From NCBI GenBank assembly GCA_947624785.1, contig CANQLV010000002.1, forward strand, positions 124,001 to 188,000: 64,000 nucleotides of DNA, written 5' to 3'. Each line of letters starts with the position of its first letter. The first letter of the stretch is position 1. This document shows positions 8,201-15,255 of this stretch, piece by piece. A model generated the notes under the pieces. It was not told the origin of the DNA. It ran no database searches and worked only from the letters and a program-made list of their open reading frames with translations. Source of the stretch: Akkermansia muciniphila (GTDB lineage Bacteria; Verrucomicrobiota; Verrucomicrobiia; Verrucomicrobiales; Akkermansiaceae). The translations under genes were made by a program, and so were the position numbers.

Positions 8201-10450
8201 ACTCCGCGCCTGTTCCAGTCCTCGCGTGGGAGCGGAGGCGGGGAAAGGCTGTGGCGGGTAAAATATCCCAATGGCAGGTGGTCGGCCTGGCATCCTTCGC
8301 AGGAGGCGGCGGGAGCGGACCTGATGGCCAATGTCTCCATGATGTTTTCCCCCGCCTGCACGGCCAAGAGGGATTTGATCCGGAGCTGGGAATGGCACGC
8401 CCGCAGCGGGCATCCGGAATGGGATACCAATTATCTGCGGCTGGCCGCAGGGCTGGAAAACGTGCAGGGGGAACGGCTTTCCTGCCTGTATGACAGCCTG
8501 ACGGCCATGGCGGTGGCGGATATGCTGAAGGCCGGTTACGGCGTGCGGGGCGCCGTGGGGTCCGGGGACCGCCTGGAGGTGACGGGCAGGGGCCGCGTGG
8601 CCGCTGAAACATTGATGAGCCGTGACGCCCTGCGTGAACGCATGAATATCCACGGCAAGTACGTGGGGGACGTGCAGCGGCTGGGAGTGGATGCGGACAA
8701 TCAGCCCGTTCCCTCGGCCAAGGGGCTGGTGATGCACCGGCTGCGGCTCCATAATACGGAGAATCCCCTGGCCCTGATTGAGGACAAGGCGGAGGTCGTA
8801 TGGGACCGGCTGATGCGCACGGACCAGCTTTCCCCGGAGGACGCGTGGGAGATGCTGAAACGTCTGGGCCGCGTGCCGCGCCGCAGGGCGCTTCCCGGAG
8901 AAACGGAATTGATTGAAGAGCTTTCCCAGCTTTCCAAAGAGTATTTTTTTGCCCATCTGGACCATGACGCCGTGCCGGAGGCGGTAGCTTCCTGGGCGCG
9001 CTACGGGGCAGCAAGCCCGGACAAGGCCCTGGAGCCTCTGGAGGAATTGGTGCGCCGCTCCGGGCTGCTGAAGAAAACGCTGAAGGAGGGGCCGGAAACC
9101 GCCGAATTCATGGGCATGCTCCGTGAAACGGTGGGAATGAATGACCGGATACGGGCCGAACGCGCCTGGGATGCCGGTAGCGTGGAAGTGCGCCTCCCCA
9201 TGATGGAGAGGTACGCCCATAGCCTGATGACCGGCCGGCTGTTGTCCACCGCTCCGGACCATGTGAGGGAGGATCTGGTGCGTTCTCTGGCCGCGCTGGA
9301 CGGATACGGGGGCGGCTCCGTCCGCAGGATGGAACGGCTGGCGGAACACCGCATGACGGAACTGGCCCGGGCGCTTCAGGAGTTTCCCCAGTTGAATGCA
9401 TGGCGTCCGGACCCGGAACATCCCGGCCTGTACCTGCATTTGGTGAAGCGGCCGTTCAAGGCCGGGAAGGGAACCCTGCGCGCGAAGGATGTTTCTCTGG
9501 AAGCCATGGGAGAACCACTGCCGGAACCTGTTCTGGAGGCCCCCCTGTATGTGGAGGAGGATTTTTCCGTCAGGCGCGGCGTTCCGGCCCCTGCCGCATG
9601 GCGCAGCCGTCCGGAGGTAGTACGTGCGGTGGAGACGCTGGACGTGGTGAGGCGGGATTTTGCAGCCCGGCCGGAAGCTGCGGAGTCCGGCGTCATCTGG
9701 CAAGGAAGAACCTACCGGATTGATTCCGGGACGGCTCCCGAAGGGGTGGCAACGGCCTGGAGCCGGGAACTTCCCCTGGATGAAGCCGCCTCCCTGATTG
9801 ATGTTCTGGACCGCAGGCAGGAGGAAATGAGAGGGGGCATGCTCCCCTTCCTGCCTGAGCCGGAGGAGGCGCGTGCGATGTACGCCAACTGTGTGATTTA
9901 CCGTGACCCGGACGACCCGGGGCATACCGTTCGCCTGATGCCGGGCATTCCGGAAAGCCCCGTACGGCAGGCGCGCGCTCCGTACGTGGTGCATGCGTGG
10001 AACGGCGTTTACTTGGACAGCCGGGGCCTGCCTGCGGCGTCCGAGCGGGATTCCTATATTCCGCTGGAGCGCTTCACAGGAGCGGGGGAGGAGCCTTCTC
10101 CGGAAACCGCTCGGGAGAGCCGCGCCCGGTCCCTGGGCCGGATTCTGGAAACGCTGGGGGATGAGGACGCGCAGGAACGTTGGTGGTGGAACAGGGAACA
10201 GGCCGTGGGGTGCTTCATGGAAGACGTCGTCAGGCTGTATGAAGAGCTGGGGGTACGCTCAGGCTATCTGAGGGGGGAGCTTGACCTGCTTGATCCCGTG
10301 ATGGTTCAGACGCTGCGCTTTGTCTCCCACGTGCTGAACGATCCGCTGGCCTACCGCCTGCCCCTGGACAAGGGGACGGAGGCTCTGAAGGGAATGACCA
10401 GGGAGGGAGTCCTGCTGAAAGAACTGGTGGAGGAACATGGAAACTTCTAA
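5267..10450 (+). CDS. Giant (~1727 aa) phage-like protein of unknown function
   Basis: I take the ATG at 5267, which overlaps the previous stop (TGATG) and has a good Shine-Dalgarno (AAGGAAGG), over the track GTG at 5264. The N-terminal ~280 residues are acidic and helical. A hydrophobic Gly/Ala-rich region around residues 365-520 (for example GPAGLGLLMAG, SGTGAMAADAV, MMMPFLLIGAG) could contact or cross membranes. The rest is a long run of charged helical segments with no catalytic motif I can identify. Giant multi-domain proteins with this layout occur in phages as internal or ejection proteins or polyvalent-protein backbones. It overlaps the terminase gene by 14 bases. The reading frame is intact throughout, which argues for recent or continuing selection. 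No enzymatic function can be assigned. Confidence 0.8.
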   Translation: MMEDERNPEQAGTFLVEEGVPETASATMEENRLQEGNAVSAVPSGAGEFPEQGAAAKEEYWNSVLTGDVMTIPREVRQKAEAMYPAGTADRERIAACVMQSWVADSGEIPRERIRRDWKSIREEVARQYGASGKSDDELFVAVSMHNQVRLSQRETLFELYQEEYDRTLAGSGTAPDERRREAVSAWPEEMQAVADQLKSRAVSDALDDRNRLADAAVIIRRGLEGLVASEAPAPEGFPAVQVNRKAVAGVPDVVRAVDCLASLGDGDRRKVFRMMAPYLRSRPAFRDALGGSLKRGAAEAAENVAHLAVNSAAWALPEGRDKEALDRYSRSFEELRNFARMEFAPLRGGKDAPWFREMLVDMAQQGASTALAFGGPAGLGLLMAGETGRHMADARRMNPDGVFDAQMGGAVVSGGMNTLLSFGMTKLGQRMLGQGMRAFRAMRSASGNMGAVLSGTGAMAADAVKMAAENKLMELTPMVAQEGVGALTNRASGVDWEGWKERQMSVDDQLREAAMMMPFLLIGAGKVSLHHFRHAGTLLGDGEPLKVFGIPDEAVTRILREKDVRRAGELLQKSLRDSPLWGSLYISRKALEWSRALDEAGEPFLRTEQDVRDFLELPSPVRTKPWKMKDFPESEAVLKKLFPHPDHAAARTKWLLRAGLPRVGESAAADGRRVYEAEPAPGMEMKRTRGRSSVEEALSSWYEALCRMEEEDLGLARNRNGREIPWRLRNAADYDVQADALRRAFVEDRLKKRAYRPYRMLLLAYPEEAGRNGFSGRDWDAVTVEMERRTRANVYEGVMERVHGVSHEEVSGHVALRLWESFCRNEDSCARARRWLEEGSSLLNAPDLLAGASGPDGLAAALSRMSGMMASLGDRERHRVSPELREMNRMVWGTQADVNSLYQVLPNMKEFDVHVGRGYTPVESYGRLLSRFLEVEPEHVARYATVLDAPRLHAGPERAVPRVYPGTRKAVENLSLLTPRLFQSSRGSGGGERLWRVKYPNGRWSAWHPSQEAAGADLMANVSMMFSPACTAKRDLIRSWEWHARSGHPEWDTNYLRLAAGLENVQGERLSCLYDSLTAMAVADMLKAGYGVRGAVGSGDRLEVTGRGRVAAETLMSRDALRERMNIHGKYVGDVQRLGVDADNQPVPSAKGLVMHRLRLHNTENPLALIEDKAEVVWDRLMRTDQLSPEDAWEMLKRLGRVPRRRALPGETELIEELSQLSKEYFFAHLDHDAVPEAVASWARYGAASPDKALEPLEELVRRSGLLKKTLKEGPETAEFMGMLRETVGMNDRIRAERAWDAGSVEVRLPMMERYAHSLMTGRLLSTAPDHVREDLVRSLAALDGYGGGSVRRMERLAEHRMTELARALQEFPQLNAWRPDPEHPGLYLHLVKRPFKAGKGTLRAKDVSLEAMGEPLPEPVLEAPLYVEEDFSVRRGVPAPAAWRSRPEVVRAVETLDVVRRDFAARPEAAESGVIWQGRTYRIDSGTAPEGVATAWSRELPLDEAASLIDVLDRRQEEMRGGMLPFLPEPEEARAMYANCVIYRDPDDPGHTVRLMPGIPESPVRQARAPYVVHAWNGVYLDSRGLPAASERDSYIPLERFTGAGEEPSPETARESRARSLGRILETLGDEDAQERWWWNREQAVGCFMEDVVRLYEELGVRSGYLRGELDLLDPVMVQTLRFVSHVLNDPLAYRLPLDKGTEALKGMTREGVLLKELVEEHGNF

Positions 10451-12068
10451 TCATCTGACGGAATCATGGAGCCTGCCTTGGCAGTCCGTTCTGTCCAGCC
10501 AGCTCTGGAGGCTGGAGCACCTGTACTGGATAGAAAACAAGGCTGGGCAGCTCCAGCGCTTCTCCCTGAACAGGGCGCAGCGGCGGCTGCATGAGCGACT
10601 GTGGTACAGGAATGACATCCTGAAGGCGCGCCAACTGGGCATTTCCACGTATGTGGCCATGCTGATGCTGGACATGAGCCTGTTCCGGTCCAATTTCCAT
10701 TGCGGCATTATTGACAAGAGCCTGCCGGACGCCCAGCAGAAGCTTGCCAAGCTGCGTTTCGCCTGGGACCATCTGGATTACGTGCCGCCCGACCCTTCCG
10801 CGATGGATGTGGCCCTGGCCCGGCTGGGAGAGAGAATCAAGAGCCTGTCCGGCGTGGAGAAGAAGGGGGAATGGCGGCCCTGCACGTCTGCGCGCAACCG
10901 CCTGGCATTCGCCAACGGGAGCGACGTGCGCGTGGGAACGAACCTGCGCGGGGGCACCATGCAGTTCCTGCACGTTTCCGAGCTGGCGCATGTTTCCGTG
11001 CACGCCCCGTGGCGTGCCAGGGAAATCCGCACGGGGGCGATCAATACGGTGCCCCCCGGCGGCTTTATCCTGAAGGAGAGTACCCATGAGGGCGGCCGGT
11101 ACGGCGTGAATTACGAACTGACGCGTCAGGCCATGGAGAACATGGGCAAGAGCGAGCTTTCTCCCCTGGACTTCCGGTTCTTCTTCTTCAGCTGGTTTGA
11201 TCAGGAGGAGTACACGTTGCCGGGGCGCGGCAGATGGAGCCGGGAACTGGACGAGTACTTCCTTTCCCTGGAACGGGAAACCGGAGTGGCGCTGGATGCG
11301 GGCCAGAAGAGGTGGTACGCCCGGATGGCCCGCGTGATGGGGGCGGCCATGAGGCAGGAGTACCCGGGAACGCCGCAGGAAGCTTTCTCTACCGGGGAGG
11401 AGGGGAGCATTTACGGCAGCCGCATCATGGCCCTGCGGGAACGCGGGCGCGTGGGGACGGAGTTTGCGGCGGACCCGGACGCCCCCACCTTCACGGCGTG
11501 GGACCTGGGGTTGAGCGATCATACGGCTATCTGGCTTGTGCAGGTGATGGGGGACAGCTTCCACTGGCTGGACCATTACGCCGCCAACCAGCAGCCCCTG
11601 GCCCATTATGTGGAAAAAATGAAGGAATGGGAGAAGGCGCACGGCGTGGCGGTAACGGCCCATCTGCTGCCCCACGACGCCGCGCGGAGGGATGCCCACG
11701 GCGTTTCCTACGTGGAGAACATGGCACGTCTGGGATTGGCGAACGTGCGCGTCGTTCCCAGGACCACGGACGTCTGGCGCGGTATCAATACGCTGCGGGA
11801 ACTGCTGGAGCGCAGCTTCTTCCATGCCCGCACCCAGGAAAGGGTGCGCGGCGTGCGCGGAGAGGAGGAGCCCGGCGGCGTGGAACATCTGGAATTGTAC
11901 AGGTCCAGGCCGCCGGGGGCGGGCGGTTCCGTCGTGGAGAGCCCCGTGCATGACGGACATTCCCACACGGCGGATGCCGCGCGCACATTTGCGGAGGCGT
12001 GGTCCCATGGACTGCTCCACGGGCCCGGGAATGACCGGGGCCGCGGCAGGCGCGCCCGGATGTGGTGA
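10437..12068 (+). CDS. Phage terminase large subunit (packaging ATPase/nuclease)
   Basis: Large terminases pump DNA into phage proheads and cut it. The 543-residue protein has the expected two-domain layout. KARQLGIST (residues 63-71) fits the ATPase P-loop variant of terminases, and LHVSELAHV near residue 175 fits the Walker B strand with its acidic pair. YPGTPQEAFSTGEEG near 315 is the typical linker block. The RNase H-like nuclease begins with TAWDLGLSDHTAIW near 350, adds LPHDAARRDAHG near 405, and ends with HDGHSHTADAARTFAEAW. All expected acidic positions appear to be present. The start is well supported by a GGAGG Shine-Dalgarno and a 14-base overlap with the giant gene. No small terminase, portal or capsid gene is nearby, so this is a remnant or a repurposed module. 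Confidence 0.88.
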   Translation: METSNHLTESWSLPWQSVLSSQLWRLEHLYWIENKAGQLQRFSLNRAQRRLHERLWYRNDILKARQLGISTYVAMLMLDMSLFRSNFHCGIIDKSLPDAQQKLAKLRFAWDHLDYVPPDPSAMDVALARLGERIKSLSGVEKKGEWRPCTSARNRLAFANGSDVRVGTNLRGGTMQFLHVSELAHVSVHAPWRAREIRTGAINTVPPGGFILKESTHEGGRYGVNYELTRQAMENMGKSELSPLDFRFFFFSWFDQEEYTLPGRGRWSRELDEYFLSLERETGVALDAGQKRWYARMARVMGAAMRQEYPGTPQEAFSTGEEGSIYGSRIMALRERGRVGTEFAADPDAPTFTAWDLGLSDHTAIWLVQVMGDSFHWLDHYAANQQPLAHYVEKMKEWEKAHGVAVTAHLLPHDAARRDAHGVSYVENMARLGLANVRVVPRTTDVWRGINTLRELLERSFFHARTQERVRGVRGEEEPGGVEHLELYRSRPPGAGGSVVESPVHDGHSHTADAARTFAEAWSHGLLHGPGNDRGRGRRARMW

Positions 12069-12111
12069 TGGAAGGAAACCGGGGCCGGGAAGAGATTTTT
12101 TTGATTGATGG

Positions 12112-12127
12112 TTGACAGTTTTGTCAA
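12112..12127. promoter_or_regulatory. Inverted repeat containing TTGACA upstream of the L,D-transpeptidase
   Basis: TTGACAGTTTTGTCAA is a perfect inverted repeat (6-bp arms, 4-base centre) whose left arm is a consensus -35 box. It may be an operator overlapping a promoter, but I see no convincing -10 box at the right distance. Confidence 0.3.
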
Positions 12128-12184
12128 AAAGCGGTTCCTTTTTCCGGCTTTCCGTTGTCTAACGCAGTGATGCGACTCCCCGAG

Positions 12185-13048
12185 ATGAAGTTATCCCTTT
12201 TCCATCTGCTGGTTTCCTGCCTGTGCGTTCCGTTCCTGTTTTCCTCCTGCGGCACCACGGGAGGGGGCTCTTCCTCCTCTTCCTCTTCCAATGTTCCGGT
12301 GGAGGAAATGACCGGGTATTTTGAGGAAACGGGCACCATTCCGGGGCACCTGCTCAAGTGGGAGGACGATCCGTCCCTGCCCGGAAAGCTCCTGGTCGTG
12401 GTGGACAAGAAAAAGCAGATGATGTACGTGTACCGCGGGACGCACCGCATCGCGTATGCTCCCATCAGTTCCGGCAGGAGTTCCGGCATGACGCCCTCCG
12501 GCTATTTCCGCATCGCCTCCAAGGATGCGGACCACCATTCCTATTACGGCGCGTTCATCAATGCCGCCGGAGAGCTGCGGGACGGGGATATAAGGAAGGA
12601 TTCCGCACGGCCCGGAGAAAGGTTTGAACCGGCCAAGATGCCTTACTTCATGAGGGTGAACGGGGCTGTGGGCATTCATGAGGGGTATCTGCCCGGCCGC
12701 CCGTCCTCCCATGGGTGCATCCGCATTCCCCATCTGATGGCGAAGAACCTGTTTGAAGTGGCCCCCGTGGGAACCCGCGTGATTGTGAGGGACGGGGACT
12801 GGAGCATTCACGAGCTTCAGAAAAAGCCGTCCGGTATTTTCAGAACGGTGCATAAGCCGTCCGCTCCGAAGGCTGGCGCAAATTCAGCTTCCTCCGGAAA
12901 GAAGGAGCTTGTAAAGTCGGAGGCGTCCTTGGAGAAGGATGCCGCGGCCATGCCGCCTGTTGGAGAACAGGAAAACGCGCCGCTGCCTTCTTCCGGCGCG
13001 GACGCTGTGACCCCCTCTTCATCCAATGGCCTCGAAGGACTGGAATAA
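12185..13048 (+). CDS. L,D-transpeptidase lipoprotein (YkuD domain)
   Basis: Predicted to form 3-3 cross-links in peptidoglycan or attach proteins to it, at the outer face of a membrane. From ATG 12185 the protein is 287 residues. It has a lipoprotein signal (MKLSLFHLLVSCLC...) with the lipobox ending FSSC at Cys22, followed by a Ser-rich linker. The YkuD domain (about residues 60-215) contains PSGYFRI and the catalytic block GIHEGYLPGRPSSHGCIRIP with the active-site His and Cys. The track start at 12155 is a TTG and ATG 12170 is also possible; I chose the codon nearest the signal peptide. The C-terminal ~80 residues are low complexity. The acetyltransferase start overlaps the 3' end by 23 bases. 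Confidence 0.9.
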   Translation: MKLSLFHLLVSCLCVPFLFSSCGTTGGGSSSSSSSNVPVEEMTGYFEETGTIPGHLLKWEDDPSLPGKLLVVVDKKKQMMYVYRGTHRIAYAPISSGRSSGMTPSGYFRIASKDADHHSYYGAFINAAGELRDGDIRKDSARPGERFEPAKMPYFMRVNGAVGIHEGYLPGRPSSHGCIRIPHLMAKNLFEVAPVGTRVIVRDGDWSIHELQKKPSGIFRTVHKPSAPKAGANSASSGKKELVKSEASLEKDAAAMPPVGEQENAPLPSSGADAVTPSSSNGLEGLE

Positions 13049-13667
13049 CATGCTGTCCGGGCGTTTGTACCATGCCCAGGATTCCGAACTGGCCGCCGCC
13101 CGGCTCAGGGCGCGCAAACTCGTCTTCCGCTACAACCAGTCCGCCCCGGAGGAGGAGGGCCTGCGCCGGGACCTGGCGCGGGAACTTTTCGGCCAAATGG
13201 GGGAGGGGTGTTATCTGGAACCTCCGCTGCGGTGCGACTATGGCTCCAATATCCGGCTGGGGGACCGCGTGTATGTCAATTTCAACCTGGTGGTGCTGGA
13301 CTGCGCCGCCGTCACGATCGGCAGTGACGTGCTGATAGGCCCCAACGTGGGGATTTACACCGCCACGCACCCCGTGGACCCGGGGCTGAGGCGGGACGGT
13401 CTGGAATTCGCTCTTCCCGTCACCATTGAGGACGGGGTGTGGATAGGCGGCCATACGGCCATTGGCCCGGGCGTGCGCATCGGGCGCAATTCCGTGATAG
13501 GAGCGGGAAGCGTGGTGACGAAGGACATTCCCGCCAACGTGGTGGCAGTAGGAAATCCCTGCCGCGTGATGCGCCCCGTTACGGAAAAGGACCGTGAGGT
13601 TTGGGATACGATGGAAAACGGTGGGGAGGCCGCTTCCGCAGGAACGGATGCAAATTCTCCTGAATGA
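13026..13667 (+). CDS. Sugar O-acetyltransferase, maltose/galactoside (LacA/Maa) type
   Basis: A cytoplasmic left-handed beta-helix enzyme expected to move acetyl from acetyl-CoA to a sugar hydroxyl. At 213 residues it has the usual length. The N-terminal helical Mac domain (DWNNMLSGRLYHAQDSELAA) precedes hexapeptide repeats (IGSDVLIGPNVGIYTATHP), in which the His of ATHP fits the family catalytic histidine. The C-terminal block DGVWIGGHTAIGPGVRIGRN followed by IPANVVAVGNPCRV is typical. The 23-base overlap with the upstream transpeptidase suggests co-expression. The true acceptor is not known; a cell-envelope sugar is possible given the neighbour. Confidence 0.88.
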   Translation: MASKDWNNMLSGRLYHAQDSELAAARLRARKLVFRYNQSAPEEEGLRRDLARELFGQMGEGCYLEPPLRCDYGSNIRLGDRVYVNFNLVVLDCAAVTIGSDVLIGPNVGIYTATHPVDPGLRRDGLEFALPVTIEDGVWIGGHTAIGPGVRIGRNSVIGAGSVVTKDIPANVVAVGNPCRVMRPVTEKDREVWDTMENGGEAASAGTDANSPE

Positions 13668-13678
13668 TGAAATTTGAA

Positions 13679-13707
13679 TTGCTTTTGGGGGCGGATGGTG
13701 CATAGTT
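13679..13707 (+). promoter_or_regulatory. Candidate promoter for rpsO
   Basis: TTGCTT (13679-13684) and ATAGTT (13702-13707) are separated by 17 bases and sit about 60 bases ahead of the rpsO start. Confidence 0.4.
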
Positions 13708-13768
13708 GGCGCCCTCACAGTGTCGATTAGCCGCTGCCACGAGCTAAATACATTCAAAGAAAACACTT

Positions 13769-14023
13769 ATGAGTAACGAAATCAATTTGCAGGAATTCAA
13801 GATGCATGAAAAGGATTCCGGTAGCTCCAGCTACCAGATCGCCCACCTGACCCAGCGCATCGCCCACCTGACCGACCACCTGAGCACGAACAAGCACGAT
13901 GTTTCTTCCCGCCGCGGGTTGTTGAAGATGGTGGCTCTGCGCCGCAAGCTTCTTGATTACGTCAAGCGTGAAGATCTGGCCCAGTATCAGAGCCTGATTC
14001 AGCGTCTTGGCCTTCGCCGCTAA
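13769..14023 (+). CDS. rpsO: 30S ribosomal protein S15
   Basis: An 84-residue primary rRNA-binding protein of the small-subunit platform. The sequence shows the S15 core: [20 protein letters not shown], then [20 protein letters not shown] and the C-terminal [12 protein letters not shown]. It binds the 16S central domain with S6 and S18. There is no Shine-Dalgarno; the leader is AAAGAAAACACTT. A strong terminator follows 27 bases after the stop, so it is probably monocistronic here. In many bacteria pnp is the next gene; here it is about 2.7 kb away, beyond a regulator and a decayed efflux locus. Confidence 0.97.
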   Translation: MSNEINLQEFKMHEKDSGSSSYQIAHLTQRIAHLTDHLSTNKHDVSSRRGLLKMVALRRKLLDYVKREDLAQYQSLIQRLGLRR

Positions 14024-14050
14024 ACGGCGGAGAATGTTCCCGTTTGATTC

Positions 14051-14084
14051 GGCCGTTGCGGTTTTCCGCAGCGGTCGTTTTTTG
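14051..14084 (+). terminator. Rho-independent terminator of rpsO
   Basis: An 11-bp stem (GGCCGTTGCGG with CCGCAGCGGTC, two G-U pairs) with a TTTT loop is followed by GTTTTTTG. Confidence 0.88.
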
Positions 14085-14148
14085 TGCCGTGGGGGAATGG
14101 TGAATTTCCGTGTTTTTATTCTGGAAGAGGCCTTGACCTTTAAAAAAA

Positions 14149-14171
14149 ATGTCTGTTGGCCTGACAGACAT
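14149..14171. promoter_or_regulatory. Perfect inverted repeat, likely TetR operator
   Basis: Arms ATGTCTGT (14149-14156) and ACAGACAT (14164-14171) are exact inverse copies with a 7-base centre. The repeat ends two bases before the tetR start codon, in the place a ribosome binding site would occupy. This is a classic position for autorepression by the adjacent TetR-family protein. Confidence 0.7.
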
Positions 14172-14173
14172 CT

Positions 14174-14791
14174 ATGGAACAAATGACACGGGTCCAGCAG
14201 AACACGCTGAGAAAAATCGTGGAGGCGGCCATTGAACTGATGAGTGAAAAAGGATTCCACCGCGTCAGCGTTCAGGAAGGGGGGGAAAAGGCCGGTATTT
14301 GTGAAAAGACCGTCTTCCGCTACTTTGCCACCAAGAAATCCCTGCTGGATGAAATCATCCGGTACCGGGAGTATGCCAGCGAACTGAAAAGGGAATTCGA
14401 GAGCGGAAGGACGTGGGACCTGGAGCATGACCTGAAACTGGCCGCGCGGCTTTATTTCCAGGCGACGAAGGCCAAAAGGAACGCCTTCCGGGCCTACTTG
14501 AGCGCGCTGGACTCCGTGGATACGAACGGGGACGGTTTTTTGCGCGACCCGCGGGAGCTTCACTCCTTCCTGTGCGACTACATGGGTGCCATGCAGGAAA
14601 AAGGAAAGGTCAGGGAGGGGGACGTACGGCTCATGGTGCGCGCCTTCGTCAATACGCTGCACGGCTACATGCTGATGTGCTGCCTGAATGACGACGGCAA
14701 GGCGTGGCAGGACAAGGTGGCCTCCATGAAGCTGACCATTGACCTGTTCATTCAGGGATTTTCCCGGCAATGCACTTCCTGCGGCGCATGA
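14174..14791 (+). CDS. TetR/AcrR-family transcriptional regulator
   Basis: A 205-residue predicted repressor. The N-terminal helix-turn-helix reads AAIELMSEKGFHRVSVQEGGEKAGICEKTVFRYFATKKSLLDEI, typical of TetR proteins. The C-terminal ligand domain has no recognisable ligand signature. A perfect inverted repeat abuts the start codon, so it probably represses itself and the adaptor gene overlapping its 3' end. That downstream locus is broken (next entries), so the regulator may have lost its main target. ATG 14183 is an alternative start. The reading frame is intact. Confidence 0.88.
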   Translation: MEQMTRVQQNTLRKIVEAAIELMSEKGFHRVSVQEGGEKAGICEKTVFRYFATKKSLLDEIIRYREYASELKREFESGRTWDLEHDLKLAARLYFQATKAKRNAFRAYLSALDSVDTNGDGFLRDPRELHSFLCDYMGAMQEKGKVREGDVRLMVRAFVNTLHGYMLMCCLNDDGKAWQDKVASMKLTIDLFIQGFSRQCTSCGA

Positions 14792-15240
14792 GCAAGCATT
14801 TGAAGGCCATTTCACTGGGCAGCATGGCGTTGGCGGCTGTGGGGGCCATCGGCTGGGGCGTCTGGCATTTCCACGAGAGCCGTTCCATGAAGACGGACGA
14901 CTGCCGTGTGGAGGCGAGCATCGTTTCCGTAGGGTCAAAGCCGGCGGAGTGCGTCACCAGCGTGGATGTGGAGGAAGGGGAAAATGTTCGCCGCGGGCAG
15001 ACGCTTGCCCATTTGGACAGCCGCATCATGCAGGCACGCCTGATGGCCGCGCGTTCTCGCGTCAAGCTGATGCAGGCCAGGCATGACGAGATGCTGGCCG
15101 GCTTCCGCCCGCAGGAAGTCGAATCCCAGCGGGCCAGGGCGGTCCAGGCCTCCACCAGCCTGGAACATGCGCGGCGGGATTATGAACGCATTGAAAAGCT
15201 GGTGAGAGAAGAGGCGGGCATCAGTTCCGCGGACCGGGAC
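14788..15240 (+). pseudogene. HlyD-family periplasmic adaptor, 5' remnant
   Basis: The N-terminal ~150 residues of a membrane-fusion adaptor for a tripartite efflux pump. It has an N-terminal membrane anchor (ISLGSMALAAVGAIGWGVW), a lipoyl-like half motif (EEGENVRRGQTLAHLD) and the start of the helical hairpin (RPQEVESQRARAVQ, then YERIEKLVREEAGISSADRD). At about 15240 homology stops and the frame runs into out-of-frame NodT-type sequence until a stop at 15432; the second lipoyl half and beta-barrel are missing. I prefer the ATG at 14788, which overlaps the tetR stop as ATGA, over the track start 14770. The RPQEVE region recalls YbhG-type adaptors that work with ABC exporters, so the lost pump could have been ABC or RND. 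It is very unlikely to be functional. Confidence 0.75.
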
Positions 15241-15255
15241 GCCCGTACGGGCGTC
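15238..15255. repeat. 18-bp perfect palindrome at the efflux deletion junction
   Basis: GACGCCCGTACGGGCGTC equals its own reverse complement. It lies exactly where adaptor homology ends and outer-membrane-channel homology begins in a different frame, so it may mark or have promoted the deletion. Confidence 0.7.

Noticed and set aside
7082-9994. 970-residue minus-strand ORF in the giant gene
   Set aside because: His/Arg/Pro-rich composition typical of an antisense shadow in GC-rich DNA; no start signal or family features.
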